From Oricola thermophila (GTDB lineage Bacteria; Pseudomonadota; Alphaproteobacteria; Rhizobiales; Rhizobiaceae): DNA of 64,000 nucleotides. This document shows, one piece after another, positions 1 through 9,299 of this stretch. The position numbers and the translations under genes were made by a program. The stretch lies in contig NZ_CP054836.1 in assembly GCF_013358405.1 (NCBI RefSeq), forward strand, positions 1,116,001 through 1,180,000, written 5' to 3'. The notes below the pieces were generated by a model. The model was not told where the DNA came from and searched no databases. It saw only the letters and a list, made by a program, of their open reading frames with translations. Numbering within the stretch: the first letter of the stretch is position 1; each line of letters starts with the position of its first letter.

Positions 1-1
1 G

Positions 2-859
2 TCCTCGGCAGCGTTTTCGCGCGGGGTTCTTACCCGTCCCGATCAGCCGCACCTGTGCTATGTGCACAGCCCGGTCCGCTACGCCTGGGACGAGCAGTTC
101 TCCTATCTCCAGCAGGGGCGGCTCGGTTTCGGCCCCAAGGGAATGCTGTTCCGCTACATGCTGCACAATCTGCGCATGTGGGATACGCGGACTGCGCACG
201 GTCCCAGCATGATGATCGCCAATTCAAGCTATGTGCGCTCGCGGATCCGGAACATCTACGGACGCAATGCGGAGGTCATCCATCCTCCGGTCGCGTGCCA
301 GGAATTCGAATGCGTGACCGAGAAGGACGACTACTATGTGTCGGCCAGCTTTCTAGCCCCGTACAAGCGTACCGACCTTGTGGTCCAGGCGTTCACGGAA
401 ATGCCGGACAAGCGACTCGTGGTGGTGGGCAGTGGCCCGCAGCTGAAGGAACTCCAGGCGATGGCCGGACCGAATGTCGAGTTCGCGGGTCATCTGTCGC
501 GCCGGGACTACATCCGGACGCTTTCGCATGCGCGCGCAATGGTCTTTGCCGGATGCGAGGATTTCGGGATCGCCCTGGCCGAGGCCCAGGCCGGCGGAAC
601 GCCGCTGCTCGCCTTCGGGCGTGGCGGCGCCCGCGATATCGTTCGTCCGCTCGGCAAGAGCGAGGACCCCACCGGCATCCTGTTCGATACGCAGTCGGTC
701 GATGCGGTCAAGGACGTTGTCGCGCGCTTCGAGCGCGATTCCGGCATGATCCGTCCGGAAGCCTGCACGCTGAATGCGGGGCGTTTCTCGGAACAGAGAT
801 TCGACCAGGCCGTCCTGAGGAGCGTCGGGGCCGTGCAGGCTACCTTCTCGGACTTCTAG
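2..859 (+). CDS. GT4-family glycosyltransferase, 5' end cut by the window edge
   Basis: The open frame is continuous from base 2, before any ATG, so the start lies outside the window. The visible 285 residues begin with a segment around CYVHSPVRYAWD, which is typical of the N-terminal acceptor domain of GT4 enzymes. They continue through YVSASFLAPYKRTDLVVQAF (start of the nucleotide-sugar domain), a VVGSGPQ strand, and an FAGCEDFGIALAEAQAGGTP motif carrying the E-x7-E pair that holds the donor. The enzyme probably adds one sugar to a lipid-linked exopolysaccharide repeat unit at the cytoplasmic face of the membrane. Its 3' end overlaps the convergent glycosyltransferase gene by 20 bp. Donor and acceptor cannot be deduced. 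Confidence 0.9.
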   Translation, partial: SSAAFSRGVLTRPDQPHLCYVHSPVRYAWDEQFSYLQQGRLGFGPKGMLFRYMLHNLRMWDTRTAHGPSMMIANSSYVRSRIRNIYGRNAEVIHPPVACQEFECVTEKDDYYVSASFLAPYKRTDLVVQAFTEMPDKRLVVVGSGPQLKELQAMAGPNVEFAGHLSRRDYIRTLSHARAMVFAGCEDFGIALAEAQAGGTPLLAFGRGGARDIVRPLGKSEDPTGILFDTQSVDAVKDVVARFERDSGMIRPEACTLNAGRFSEQRFDQAVLRSVGAVQATFSDF

Positions 860-1985
860 CGGCCGCCTGGGCAATCGGCGCGGCCCGGTCGGCAGACGGA
901 GCGGCCACGCCGTCGAGCTGGGCCATGAGTTCGAGATATTGTTGCGCGGTGGCGGTCCACCGGTAGCGGCGCGTCCGTGCCCAGCCTTTCATGATCATCT
1001 GTTCCCGAAGGCCCGTTTGCCGACGGAGCCTCATGAAATGCTCAAGCCATTCCTCGGGATTGTAGGGCGAGGCATAAAGCGCGGCGTCGCCGCAAACCTC
1101 CGGCATGCTCGCGGTATCCGAAACGACGACCGGACAACCGATCGCCATCGCTTCCAGGGGAGGGAGCCCGAAGCCCTCGACGAAGGAAGGAAATGCCAGG
1201 CAGAGGGAATCGCGCAGCAGGGCTGCAAATTCGCCGTCGCTTATCCGTCCGAGCCAGCTCACATTGGCCGCCACCGGGGACAGGCCGCTGTTGTTGTACA
1301 CGTGCCTGTCGATATTGCCGAGCACCGCGATCCGGAAACCGGCGCCTTCCAGCTTCCGGGCCATTCCGAGTATAAGGCCGACATTCTTGTGCGGAATGTT
1401 GCTCCCCATGAGTACGATGGTATCGGGGCCGGCGGCTGCGCGCGTTACGTCGGAATGGGTCGGTTGCCAAGCGGATGCGTGTTCATGGCCGTTCGGCGCC
1501 ACGACAACCTTGCTGCGTTGGCAGATTCCGTGGCGGTCGATTTCTCCGGCGGAATGGTTCGATACCGTGGTGATTACGCGGGCCGTTCTGCCCAGGAGCG
1601 GCAGGAGCAGGTGATAGAAAGACCTGAAGGCGACGGAATAGCTGTGCGGATAGTTCCGCGTGTTGACATCGTGGATGCAGACGACCTGCTTCCGCTTCAC
1701 GACCGGTCCGGTGTTGCACAGGCTGATCAGGCCGCCACGGGCATACAGGGGCAGTACGAACTGCTCCCATGCATGGCCGGTCATCGTGCCGACCTTGCGA
1801 ATGCGGATCGAGTTCAGTCGCAGCGTGTCTTGCGCATCCGGCGGTGCCAGGATCTCGATGACCGGGCTCTCATCCCGTTCGCCCGCAAGCCGGTCGAGCG
1901 CCTGGATGACTTCCCGGGCATAGCGTTGCACGCCGCTTGTCGACTGGCCGAGGAATCTTCCGTTAATCGCCCAATACCGCTGCAT
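840..1985 (-). CDS. GT4-family glycosyltransferase
   Basis: About 381 residues read from the ATG at 1985, chosen because the family-like N-terminus MQRYWAINGRFLGQ starts there; a longer frame to 2093 adds an Arg-rich stretch that looks non-coding. The N-terminal half contains HAWEQFVLPLYARGG and VVCIHDVNTRNYPHSYS, typical of rhizobial GT4 enzymes. The C-terminal half has FVEGFGLPPLEAMAIGCPVV with the donor-binding E-x7-E and SMPEVCGDAALY. It is predicted to be a cytoplasmic enzyme that adds a sugar to the polysaccharide repeat unit. It converges with the preceding glycosyltransferase (20 bp overlap) and diverges from the GT2 gene at 2304. Confidence 0.9.
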   Translation of the reverse strand: MQRYWAINGRFLGQSTSGVQRYAREVIQALDRLAGERDESPVIEILAPPDAQDTLRLNSIRIRKVGTMTGHAWEQFVLPLYARGGLISLCNTGPVVKRKQVVCIHDVNTRNYPHSYSVAFRSFYHLLLPLLGRTARVITTVSNHSAGEIDRHGICQRSKVVVAPNGHEHASAWQPTHSDVTRAAAGPDTIVLMGSNIPHKNVGLILGMARKLEGAGFRIAVLGNIDRHVYNNSGLSPVAANVSWLGRISDGEFAALLRDSLCLAFPSFVEGFGLPPLEAMAIGCPVVVSDTASMPEVCGDAALYASPYNPEEWLEHFMRLRRQTGLREQMIMKGWARTRRYRWTATAQQYLELMAQLDGVAAPSADRAAPIAQAAARSPRR

Positions 1986-2303
1986 GAATTTCCGTCGAAG
2001 TAATTGATGTAATGGAGCTTTTGGTTCGAATTGCCGCCGCAGCGGCAGCTTAGCACGCGTGCTGCCGGCGCGGTGACCTGACCAAAAGCCCAATCGCTAC
2101 GTCTTTCGGGAGCAGGGATTCTCCGCATCCCCCATCCGCCGGTGCATCGCGGGCATGAAAGCGGATGCCTTACCTCGATTGAAGGACCGGGCCCCGGCGG
2201 CTCGCGATGGTAGGATGCACCGCAATCCCGCCAAACCGGCGCGGTTCGTCCGGCGCTACCGGAGCGAATCTTGTGCACGGCGGTCAAGCCCGAGGAGCAT
2301 CGA
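1986..2303. other. Divergent intergenic region between two glycosyltransferase genes
   Basis: This 318-bp stretch separates the minus-strand GT4 start from the plus-strand GT2 start, so it must hold promoters for both directions. I see no convincing sigma-70 hexamers, no strong inverted repeat and no credible small ORF. The part next to 2304 supplies the GT2 ribosome-binding site. Confidence 0.5.
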
Positions 2304-3287
2304 GTGGCCAGTGTCGACGTCATCGTCCCGTCCTACAATTACGCCCGGTATCTTCCGGACTGCGTGGGAAGCGCGCTTTCCCAGCCGACCGATGACCTGC
2401 GTGTGCTGATAATCGACAACGCGTCGACCGACGAAAGTCTCGATGTTGCGCGCCGACTCGCGCGCGAGGATGACCGTGTCGAAATCGTCAGCCATGAGAC
2501 CAACCTGGGTCCGCATGCATCATTCAACGAAGGCATCGACCTTGCGCGCGCCGACTACATGATCGTGCTCTGCGCCGACGACATGCTGGCGCCCGGTGCG
2601 CTCGGCGCGGTCGTCGATCAACTCGAGGCCCGGCCTGATGCCGCATTCGCTTTCGGACCGGAGCTGAACATGGGTGAATTCGAACGGCAGGGCGTGACGG
2701 AAGGGGGAACACGCTGGTCTGTCGCGAGCGGTGGCCGATTCATCGAGCGTTGCTGCCATACCCTTGGTGTTGGTGTCGGTTTCGGTTCAGTGGTCGTAAG
2801 GACCTCTCTGCAGAAGAAGGTCGGACACTATGATGCGTCGCTTCCCTATACCGACGACCTCGACATGCTGCTGCGCCTCGCGCTGCACGGTCCGGTTATC
2901 GAGTGCAGCGCGCCGATCGGAATCAGGCGCGAGCACGACGCGAACATGTCGAAGATATTCCTGCGCAAGCGGGTTGCCGACCTTCGCGAGCGCGAAGTCA
3001 CATTCGACCGCTTTTTCGACAGGGCTTCCGGCGTGCTGGCCGATGCCGGGCGCATGAGGTCGGTGGCACGGCGGCGCATCGCAGAGGCGGCATATCTGTC
3101 GGCTGCATCTCACATGCTGCGCGGCTACCGTGCCGAGGCGGCCGAACTGTACCGCTATGGCCTGAACGTAAAGCCGTCATCGATGGTGCTTCCGCCCCTG
3201 GGGCATATCCTGCGCAAGCCCAACGCGCTGAAGCGCGCAGGTTGGGTGCTCGTCGAGGCTTTGACGCCCGGAAGCAAGACGTCCTGA
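2304..3287 (+). CDS. GT2-family glycosyltransferase
   Basis: The protein of 327 residues begins at a GTG preceded six bases upstream by GAGGAG; an in-frame TTG at 2271 lacks a comparable site. The N-terminus SVDVIVPSYNYARYLPDCV and IIDNASTDESLDVA, then YMIVLCADDML, are the GT-A nucleotide-binding strands of family 2, with the metal-binding acidic motif ADD. The C-terminal third is less typical and may bind the acceptor. It probably adds one residue to the lipid-linked repeat unit in the cytoplasm. It is transcribed in the same direction as the oxygenase-like gene 195 bp downstream. Confidence 0.9.
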   Translation: MASVDVIVPSYNYARYLPDCVGSALSQPTDDLRVLIIDNASTDESLDVARRLAREDDRVEIVSHETNLGPHASFNEGIDLARADYMIVLCADDMLAPGALGAVVDQLEARPDAAFAFGPELNMGEFERQGVTEGGTRWSVASGGRFIERCCHTLGVGVGFGSVVVRTSLQKKVGHYDASLPYTDDLDMLLRLALHGPVIECSAPIGIRREHDANMSKIFLRKRVADLREREVTFDRFFDRASGVLADAGRMRSVARRRIAEAAYLSAASHMLRGYRAEAAELYRYGLNVKPSSMVLPPLGHILRKPNALKRAGWVLVEALTPGSKTS

Positions 3288-3369
3288 CGAACGCCGGTCG
3301 CCGAACGGTCCATTCGGGTTGCCGGTTCCCGCATACTTCCAACGGATGATGCGCCGGCTACGGATTTGC

Positions 3370-3377
3370 CCAATAGG
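3370..3377. repeat. CCAATAGG motif, copy 1
   Basis: CCAATAGG lies in the 195-bp gap upstream of the oxygenase-like gene. The same octamer, in one orientation or the other, occurs in the gaps at 13692 and 15147, all within the exopolysaccharide locus. It may be a regulator site, but one or two copies are expected by chance in this length of DNA. The gap also carries a 10-bp direct repeat TGCGCCGGCT at 3350 and 3378 and a TATAAT-like hexamer at 3414-3419. Confidence 0.25.
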
Positions 3378-3482
3378 TGCGCCGGCTTCTGCCGGCTACC
3401 TCCCATTGGCCCCTATAATTCGGCGCCATCCTCATAGAAGCTTGGATACGTGCCATGAAACTTGCGGATATGGGAGGCTTGC

Positions 3483-4409
3483 ATGCTGGCTGTACATTTT
3501 GATCCGGCAGCGACCGATGAAGATCGCCGTTCGAAACTGTATGACGGGGATATCGTGATCCTCTCGCCCACGCCCGGTTCGAAGGCGTTGATCGAACTTG
3601 CCCGTGAAATGCTCGAGGAGGCGTTCAAGCCGCACGATCCGCGATATGTCGATCAGCACATGACGGCCGAGGAAGTCGCGGCCATCCTCGCGGTGTTAAA
3701 GCCGAAATTCATTCACCACCCGGAGTGCAAGAAGCTCATTCCGCAGATCATGGAAGAGCACGACGTCGACGTGGACAAGCTCTATTTCGACGTGCCCCGC
3801 CTGCGTTCGGCCTATCCGGAGGGTTTTCTTTCCTCGGGAATTGCCTACGCGTTCCATCCGCACCGGGATACCTGGTACTCGGCGCCGAATTGCCAGCTCA
3901 ACTGGTGGATGCCGGTCTATCCGATCCAGGCCGAGAACTCGATGGGGTTCTATCCCCGCTATTTCGACGAGCCGGTGGAGAACAATTCCGAGATCTACAA
4001 CTACTATGAGTGGAACACCAAGAACCGTGCCAGCGCCGCGAAATACGTGAAGAAGGATACCCGCGAGCAACCGAAGCCGCAGCAGGACCTCGATCCGACG
4101 ACAGTTCGCTTCCTGCCTCCGCCCGGCGGTATCATTCTTTTCTCCGGTGCCCAGCTGCACGAGACGGTGCCGAACCTGACCGGCGTGGCGCGGTACAGTA
4201 TCGACTTCAGAACGGTTCATCTCGATGATGCGAGCCGGCATCGCGGCGCGCCGAATGTGGACGCCCGCTGCACCGGCACGACGATGCGCGACTATCTGCG
4301 CGCTTCCGATCTGACACATCTGCCAGAAGAGGTCATCGCCCTGTATGACGATGACACTGCGGATGCCGAGAAGGTGCTCTATTTTGGCGAACGCCTGGCA
4401 AAGGTGTAG
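3483..4409 (+). CDS. 2-oxoglutarate/Fe(II)-dependent oxygenase-like protein (phytanoyl-CoA dioxygenase-like)
   Basis: The ATG at 3483 is preceded by GGGAGG at a spacing of five bases and gives 308 residues. Near residues 125-129, HPHRDT supplies the H-x-D metal pair of the double-stranded beta-helix oxygenases. LHETVPN near 226 supplies the distal His, and the Arg residues around 237-243 are candidates to bind 2-oxoglutarate. Aromatic-rich stretches (QLNWWMPVYPI, YNYYEWNTKN) line the middle. The family hydroxylates or otherwise oxidises small molecules, lipids or sugars. Its position among glycosyltransferases suggests it oxidises a polysaccharide building block or substituent. The substrate is unknown; the fold assignment rests only on these motifs. 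Confidence 0.65.
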   Translation: MLAVHFDPAATDEDRRSKLYDGDIVILSPTPGSKALIELAREMLEEAFKPHDPRYVDQHMTAEEVAAILAVLKPKFIHHPECKKLIPQIMEEHDVDVDKLYFDVPRLRSAYPEGFLSSGIAYAFHPHRDTWYSAPNCQLNWWMPVYPIQAENSMGFYPRYFDEPVENNSEIYNYYEWNTKNRASAAKYVKKDTREQPKPQQDLDPTTVRFLPPPGGIILFSGAQLHETVPNLTGVARYSIDFRTVHLDDASRHRGAPNVDARCTGTTMRDYLRASDLTHLPEEVIALYDDDTADAEKVLYFGERLAKV

Positions 4410-4493
4410 CCAAGGTCGCTGTATTCCTGCCATCCCAATGCGTACACCCCGCCGGCAGACAGTCGGCGGGCGATGTCTGCACGGAACTGACCG

Positions 4494-5606
4494 TCAGACC
4501 CGGTCGTTCGTTGCCCGGTCGGCCAGCAACTCCTGCGACAGCTCCACGTGCCGTCGGACGTAGGTCTGGCAGCCGAGTTTCCCGCCCAGGATGCGCCGCT
4601 GCGCGTTGCGCGCCAGTTCCAGCGCCTTGTCCGGCCGGTCCATCATCCGGTCGATCGCGGCGGAGATTGCTTCAGGATCCCGCGGCGGCACGTAGCGGAC
4701 CTCCGTGTCGTCGAAATATGCGTCCAGTCCACCGACCCTGGAGGCGATGACCGGCACTCCCATCAGGGCCGCTTCCTGCATGACGGTGGACCCGCTGACA
4801 TGCAGATTGGGCAGCAGCGGCATTACGAGAGCATTCGCGTCACGATAGGCCTGGAGTAGTTCGCCATTGTTGGCGACCGACCGGATATGCGCATTTTCGA
4901 TTCCGTGGACGAGGGCGGGATCGGCGGTTTGCGAGATGATCGTCAGCTCGACATCCTTCTTGCCGCGGACCGCCGAAATGACGGTCCTCCAGTCCCGGTG
5001 GCGGTCGTTGCCGACACACAGGACGCGAAATGGCAGACCGGGTTTCGTGACGGGTTCCTCGTGATACTCGGTCGGAATGCCGAACTTCACCAGTTCCGTG
5101 CGCGTTTCCGGGAATATCTCTCTCGACGCTGCCAGATTGAGCGGCGAATGCACTGTCAGGATGTCGACCTTGCGCATGAGGTGCCGGATGATCGCCTGCC
5201 GCAACGCGCCGAGCCGGGGCCAGTCATCCAGGAGCCATACCGTCTGGCCCAGAAGCCTCGGCCTTTCAGCCCCGGCGGTCAGTGCCATGAGTGCCGCAGC
5301 TCCGAGAAACTGGGATTCCGTGTGCGTCCAGACAATGTCGGCCTCCATCATCGCCTTTCTGTTCCGGATTGCGTGGACGAGATCGAATCCGAGCACGAAG
5401 CGGGTGCCGAGCCGGACCAGCTTCTGCGCGATGTTTTCCGGCGCGGATTCCGAGAAGGTTATGCTGCATCCCATCTCTTCCGCGCGCCCGTATCCGTAGG
5501 GAGTAGGATCGTTAATGCCTACGAGACTGCCTTCCTCCCATTTGACGCGCCAGCGCCGGGCATCGTGGGCATGGGCTAAATGTACGAATACGGCTATCTT
5601 TGCCAC
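4494..5606 (-). CDS. GT4-like glycosyltransferase
   Basis: I place the start at the GTG at 5606, where a beta-strand-like VAKIAVFVHLAH begins; the frame continues upstream to 5735 but that part is Arg/Pro-rich and unconvincing. The 370-residue protein has VWTHTESQFLGAAALM in its N-terminal domain. In its donor domain it has FRVLCVGNDRHRDWRTVISA, then MPLLPNLHVSGSTVMQEAALMGVPVIASRVGG, which corresponds to the E-containing GT4 donor loop although the first Glu is replaced. It is therefore a somewhat divergent family member. It diverges from the GH16 gene, with about 167 bp between the two starts. Confidence 0.8.
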   Translation of the reverse strand: MAKIAVFVHLAHAHDARRWRVKWEEGSLVGINDPTPYGYGRAEEMGCSITFSESAPENIAQKLVRLGTRFVLGFDLVHAIRNRKAMMEADIVWTHTESQFLGAAALMALTAGAERPRLLGQTVWLLDDWPRLGALRQAIIRHLMRKVDILTVHSPLNLAASREIFPETRTELVKFGIPTEYHEEPVTKPGLPFRVLCVGNDRHRDWRTVISAVRGKKDVELTIISQTADPALVHGIENAHIRSVANNGELLQAYRDANALVMPLLPNLHVSGSTVMQEAALMGVPVIASRVGGLDAYFDDTEVRYVPPRDPEAISAAIDRMMDRPDKALELARNAQRRILGGKLGCQTYVRRHVELSQELLADRATNDRV

Positions 5607-5773
5607 GTGAGGATGCCACCGGATTGGAACAACGGAAACGGGCGATGCCGGCGGCCGACACCGGATTGAAGTACCGGGAACCCCGGTTGAGGCCGGACCG
5701 GGTTGCCTTGGCAAGCCGGTGCCGCAAATCCGCAATGTCGCGGACGATCAGGCCCAGACAGGGAGATTTCACA

Positions 5774-6562
5774 GTGTCGCACCACGTCATGGCACGGGCG
5801 GCGATTGCAGCGGCAGCGACGCTGGCATTCGCGGTTCACTCCGATGCGGCGGAAATCGATCTGAGCAAATTCAGGATCGCATTCGCCGAGGAATTCGATT
5901 TCATCGACGTTTCCCCCTGGGGGGAAAACGGCAGTCGCTGGATCGCTCATACGCCGTGGAACGGGGACTTCGGGGATGCCCGCTTTGCCGATCCCGCGCC
6001 GGATCACCCATTTACCGTGAAGAATGGCATTCTCCGGATAGAGGCGCGCAGGAATGCCGAGGGCATCTGGGAATCCGGCCTTCTGGCTGGCGTCAATCGG
6101 GACTGGGAAGGTTTTACGCGGCGATACGGCTATTTCGAGGCGCGCATGAAGCTGCCGCCCGGTGACGGGGTCTGGCCCGCCTTCTGGCTGAACTCGCGGG
6201 AAGGTGTCGAACTGGATGTCGTGGAGTATTACGGTCACGATGACGACCAGTTTGCCTCGGTGTGGCATATCTGGGCCGATGAGGACGAGGGCGGTCACAG
6301 GAGCGACGCCAAGTGGACGGCAGTCGAGCCTGGCTCGCTGACGGACAGGTTCAACACCTACGGTGTCCTCGTGGAACCATTCAAGGTGACGTTCTTTTAC
6401 AATCGCGAACCCATTTGGCAATTCGAAGCTCCATGGGACGTCAACCCTTCCTTCTTTCCGCTGGTCAACCTTGCGCTCGGCTCCGGCTGGCCGATCGACG
6501 AGACGCCCGACCCCTCCTATCTCTATGTCGACTATATTCGCGTATACGAGCCGACGGACTAG
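5774..6562 (+). CDS. Secreted glycoside hydrolase family 16 (endo-beta-glucanase-like)
   Basis: The GTG at 5774 has GGGAGA seven bases upstream. The 262-residue product starts with a signal peptide (ARAAIAAAATLAFAVHSDAA) likely cut after Ala26. The GH16 signature ELDVVE occupies residues 146-151, with Glu146 as nucleophile, Asp148 assisting and Glu151 as acid/base, all present. GVWPAFWLN before it and YLYVDYIRVYE at the end are also typical of the family. Relatives in rhizobia (ExoK, ExsH) cut nascent succinoglycan to set its length. By context this one probably trims or releases the polysaccharide made here, in the periplasm or outside. It diverges from the GT4 gene at 4494-5606. Confidence 0.93.
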   Translation: MSHHVMARAAIAAAATLAFAVHSDAAEIDLSKFRIAFAEEFDFIDVSPWGENGSRWIAHTPWNGDFGDARFADPAPDHPFTVKNGILRIEARRNAEGIWESGLLAGVNRDWEGFTRRYGYFEARMKLPPGDGVWPAFWLNSREGVELDVVEYYGHDDDQFASVWHIWADEDEGGHRSDAKWTAVEPGSLTDRFNTYGVLVEPFKVTFFYNREPIWQFEAPWDVNPSFFPLVNLALGSGWPIDETPDPSYLYVDYIRVYEPTD

Positions 6563-6610
6563 CGCTGACGGTACCGTCTCACGGGCGGCGGCACAAAAGG
6601 TTGCGGGCTG

Positions 6611-6631
6611 CATCCCTTCCCCGAAGGGATG
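6611..6631. terminator. Hairpin between convergent GH16 and acyltransferase genes
   Basis: CATCCCTTC and GAAGGGATG pair as a perfect 9-bp stem around a CCC loop. It sits 49 bp after the GH16 stop and 27 bp beyond the acyltransferase stop, the usual place for a bidirectional terminator. No T tract follows on either strand, so intrinsic termination would be weak. Confidence 0.45.
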
Positions 6632-6657
6632 GCTCTCCTGGCCGGCGGGTGCAGTCG

Positions 6658-7779
6658 TCATCGGCCGAGGCTCGGCAGGGGGTGTGTGCGGAACATTGCC
6701 TGGCGGAGGAGATTTCGGAGCATCGGTTCCGGCCCGACCATGATGAGCCAGCTGCTCGACAGGATGATGAACAGCGAGAGCAACAGGACCCATCCGCCGT
6801 CGATCCCGAGGGCGAAGAGGCTCGGTACAAGAACCATGCCGAGGGCGTAGTGATTGAGATAGAGGGGATAGCTGAGCAGGCCCAGCTTCTTGACCGTATT
6901 CCTTCGCTCCGACAGCTGCTGCGCGATCCGATGGCGGTAGACGATGCTTCCGAGGATTGCCAGCAAGCCGGCGAGCCACAGTGCAATAGCGAGTGAAATG
7001 CTTGCATGAATGGCTTCCATAGTGATTCCGATCTCCAGCATGCCGAAAGCCGCGAAAAGACCGGGGATGGCGAGGCCGACGCTCCGGTCGTCTTCCATGA
7101 AGCGGACATAGAGCAAAATCCCGAGTGCAAAGAAGACGCCGTGGCGCAACAGGAATACCTTGAAGGGAAACCGCTCGAGGACCTGGTAGGCATACAGGCC
7201 GTCGGGATGATGCCGGGAGCAGGCGGCCACCGCGAACACCGTGAGGTAGGCGACGCTTGCAATGCCTATCATTGCCGCGATGCGTTTCAGGGGGAGTTTC
7301 GGCACGAGGAGCATGCAGGCGAAGATGAGGCCGTAGAACACGGCCTCCACGACAAGGCTCCATACGACGCCGTCAATGTAGGGGCCTTTTGGTGACAGCA
7401 CGACCGAGCGGAAATATGCCGCGATCATGGAGAACATGTCCTCGCCATGGGCTACGCGCGCGACCAGGGCGACGAGACTGCATATCCATAGCGCCGGAAG
7501 GATGCGCAGCGCCCGTTTCTTCAGAAACTCCATCGGTCCTGCGGTTTTCATGCTCATGGCGATGACGAAGCCGGAAATGACAAAGAAGACCTGCACGCCC
7601 ACTGCGCCAGGACCAGCCATGATCCCGAGCAGAGGGAACGCAGCCTCTTCGGCTGATCTTGCCTCTGCGGCGGCGGTTCGGTTGAAGACCGCGAAATGGT
7701 TTGACATCACCAGAAGCGCCGCCGCGATGCGGATCAGGTCAAGACCATCAATGTGAGACTTCAGATGCTTTCCGGTCAT
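6658..7779 (-). CDS. OafA/YrhL-type membrane acyltransferase (acyltransferase 3 family)
   Basis: The ATG at 7779 follows GGAG on the minus strand and gives 373 residues. The N-terminal LDLIRIAAALLVMSNHFAVF contains the conserved His of the acyltransferase 3 family, and VQVFFVISGFVIAMS is another hallmark. About ten hydrophobic segments follow, including WSLVVEAVFYGLIFACMLL. Such enzymes move acetyl or other acyl groups onto sugars at the inner membrane (ExoZ, OafA). Here it most likely acylates the polysaccharide repeat unit. The upstream frame up to 8751 is the shadow of the flippase gene. The start is 20 bp beyond the flippase stop, so the two genes form one minus-strand unit. Confidence 0.92.
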   Translation of the reverse strand: MTGKHLKSHIDGLDLIRIAAALLVMSNHFAVFNRTAAAEARSAEEAAFPLLGIMAGPGAVGVQVFFVISGFVIAMSMKTAGPMEFLKKRALRILPALWICSLVALVARVAHGEDMFSMIAAYFRSVVLSPKGPYIDGVVWSLVVEAVFYGLIFACMLLVPKLPLKRIAAMIGIASVAYLTVFAVAACSRHHPDGLYAYQVLERFPFKVFLLRHGVFFALGILLYVRFMEDDRSVGLAIPGLFAAFGMLEIGITMEAIHASISLAIALWLAGLLAILGSIVYRHRIAQQLSERRNTVKKLGLLSYPLYLNHYALGMVLVPSLFALGIDGGWVLLLSLFIILSSSWLIMVGPEPMLRNLLRQAMFRTHPLPSLGR

Positions 7780-7799
7780 CTCCAGCCTCCGTGTTTCGC

Positions 7800-9299
7800 T
7801 TACGTCACATCCTGTTCCGCGGCCAGATGAGCGGCGGTCGAGGAGGGCGGTGACGGTGAAGCCCGGCTCGCACGAATGTGGGCCATGGCATTGAAAATCT
7901 CTTTGCGCATCGGATGATCGGTCATCCACAGCCCCGCGAGCCAACCGGCGCCAGCTGCACAGACCGCGGCAACGGTCTGGCTGATGGAAAATTCGAAGGG
8001 AACATCGCTCGAAACGGCGATGGCAAGCGGGACGGCCACGGTCGTCGATGCTACAGCAAGACTGCGCCAAGTCGCGACTCCGATGTCGCGCCAACGCATC
8101 GACAGCCGCCGGCAGACGACGTTGATTGCGATGAACGCACGGAACGGTATCACGAACATGAGGCTCCACGCGGTCATCTCGAGACCGCCGATCAGCGCGG
8201 CGAGGGTGATCGCGACCATAACAACGGGAAACGTTATCAAGGCGCGGATGAAAACGTCCCTGACATGCCCGATTGCCATCAGCGCCGGATCGTTCAGTGC
8301 GAAGCTGAAGGAAAACAGCGATGCGATCGCGACAATTCGCACGATGGGTATGGAATCGTGCCACTGGTTGCCGAGGACGATGTCGACGACGGGGGAAGCC
8401 AGAACGGCAAGGACAAGCAAGGCCGGCCACTGCAGAACGGTTATGATTTCCAGCCCGTGCAGGTAAGCCTTCTTGACGCTGCGCCCTTCGCGGGCCTCCG
8501 AGGCAAGTGCGGGCAGGATGACGGGCACGGCCCCGCCTATGAAAATCTTCTCGGGGATCTGACTGATCGTGAGCGCGCGGTTGTATATGGCGGTCGCTTC
8601 CATGGACACGATCTTGCCCAGCAACGCATAGGGCAGATGTTCGGCCATCATGAAGAGCAGGTAGGACCCGCCATTGTAGCCACCGAAGCGAACCATTGCG
8701 CGGGCGCGGCGAAGCGACGGCCGATACATCCAGAGATGCGGCCTGAAACACACGGCCATCGCACTGGCGACAATGGAGGCGACCAGCCAGCCGAGCGCGA
8801 AGCTCATGTAGCTGAAGCCCTTGATCGCGAGGGTCACGGTAACGACCGCCGAGGTCAGTGCCAGCGTTGTATTGAGCACCGCAACCTTGCCGAACGCCAT
8901 TTCGCGCCGGAGAAGGGAGATCACGTGGGTCGACAGTGTGTCGATCAGGATGCAGCCCGATATGACCTTAAGGTAGCGATCGAGCCCCGGCTCGTTGAAC
9001 AGCTGGGCGAGCGGTCGCGAACTGATTGCCAGCGCCAACGCTATGACAAGGGTCAGGACGAGGATCACACCGAAGGCAGCGCGGATGTCTTCCCGGGTCA
9101 GTTCAGGTTTCTGGATCAGGAACTGCGAACTCGCGAATTCGCGAAAGGCCAGGGCTATTCCGATGATGGACATTCCGATTACCGACACACCGATCTCCAC
9201 CGGCGTGAGTATTCGCGAAACCAGTGCCAGCATCGCGAAGTTCACGGTAATGGTCAGATAGCGTTCACCGGTACTCAGCAGCAGTGCGCGTCTTATCAT
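7800..9299 (-). CDS. Wzx/MOP-type polysaccharide flippase
   Basis: The 499-residue protein is almost entirely transmembrane, with about 12-14 hydrophobic segments, a length normal for oligosaccharide flippases of the MOP superfamily. Near the N-terminus it has GERYLTITVNFAMLALVSRILTP, where such proteins usually carry a G-x-x-x-Q/R-x5-N pattern. It is predicted to turn undecaprenyl-diphosphate-linked repeat units to the periplasmic side of the inner membrane. A GGAG precedes the ATG by nine bases. It is co-transcribed with the acyltransferase gene and diverges from the pyruvyl transferase gene. The substrate cannot be read from the sequence. Confidence 0.92.
   Translation of the reverse strand: MIRRALLLSTGERYLTITVNFAMLALVSRILTPVEIGVSVIGMSIIGIALAFREFASSQFLIQKPELTREDIRAAFGVILVLTLVIALALAISSRPLAQLFNEPGLDRYLKVISGCILIDTLSTHVISLLRREMAFGKVAVLNTTLALTSAVVTVTLAIKGFSYMSFALGWLVASIVASAMAVCFRPHLWMYRPSLRRARAMVRFGGYNGGSYLLFMMAEHLPYALLGKIVSMEATAIYNRALTISQIPEKIFIGGAVPVILPALASEAREGRSVKKAYLHGLEIITVLQWPALLVLAVLASPVVDIVLGNQWHDSIPIVRIVAIASLFSFSFALNDPALMAIGHVRDVFIRALITFPVVMVAITLAALIGGLEMTAWSLMFVIPFRAFIAINVVCRRLSMRWRDIGVATWRSLAVASTTVAVPLAIAVSSDVPFEFSISQTVAAVCAAGAGWLAGLWMTDHPMRKEIFNAMAHIRASRASPSPPSSTAAHLAAEQDVT

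Noticed and set aside
5594..7363. 589-residue open frame on the minus strand
   Set aside because: Covers the GH16 gene antisense and part of the acyltransferase gene in a wrong frame; no coherent domain.
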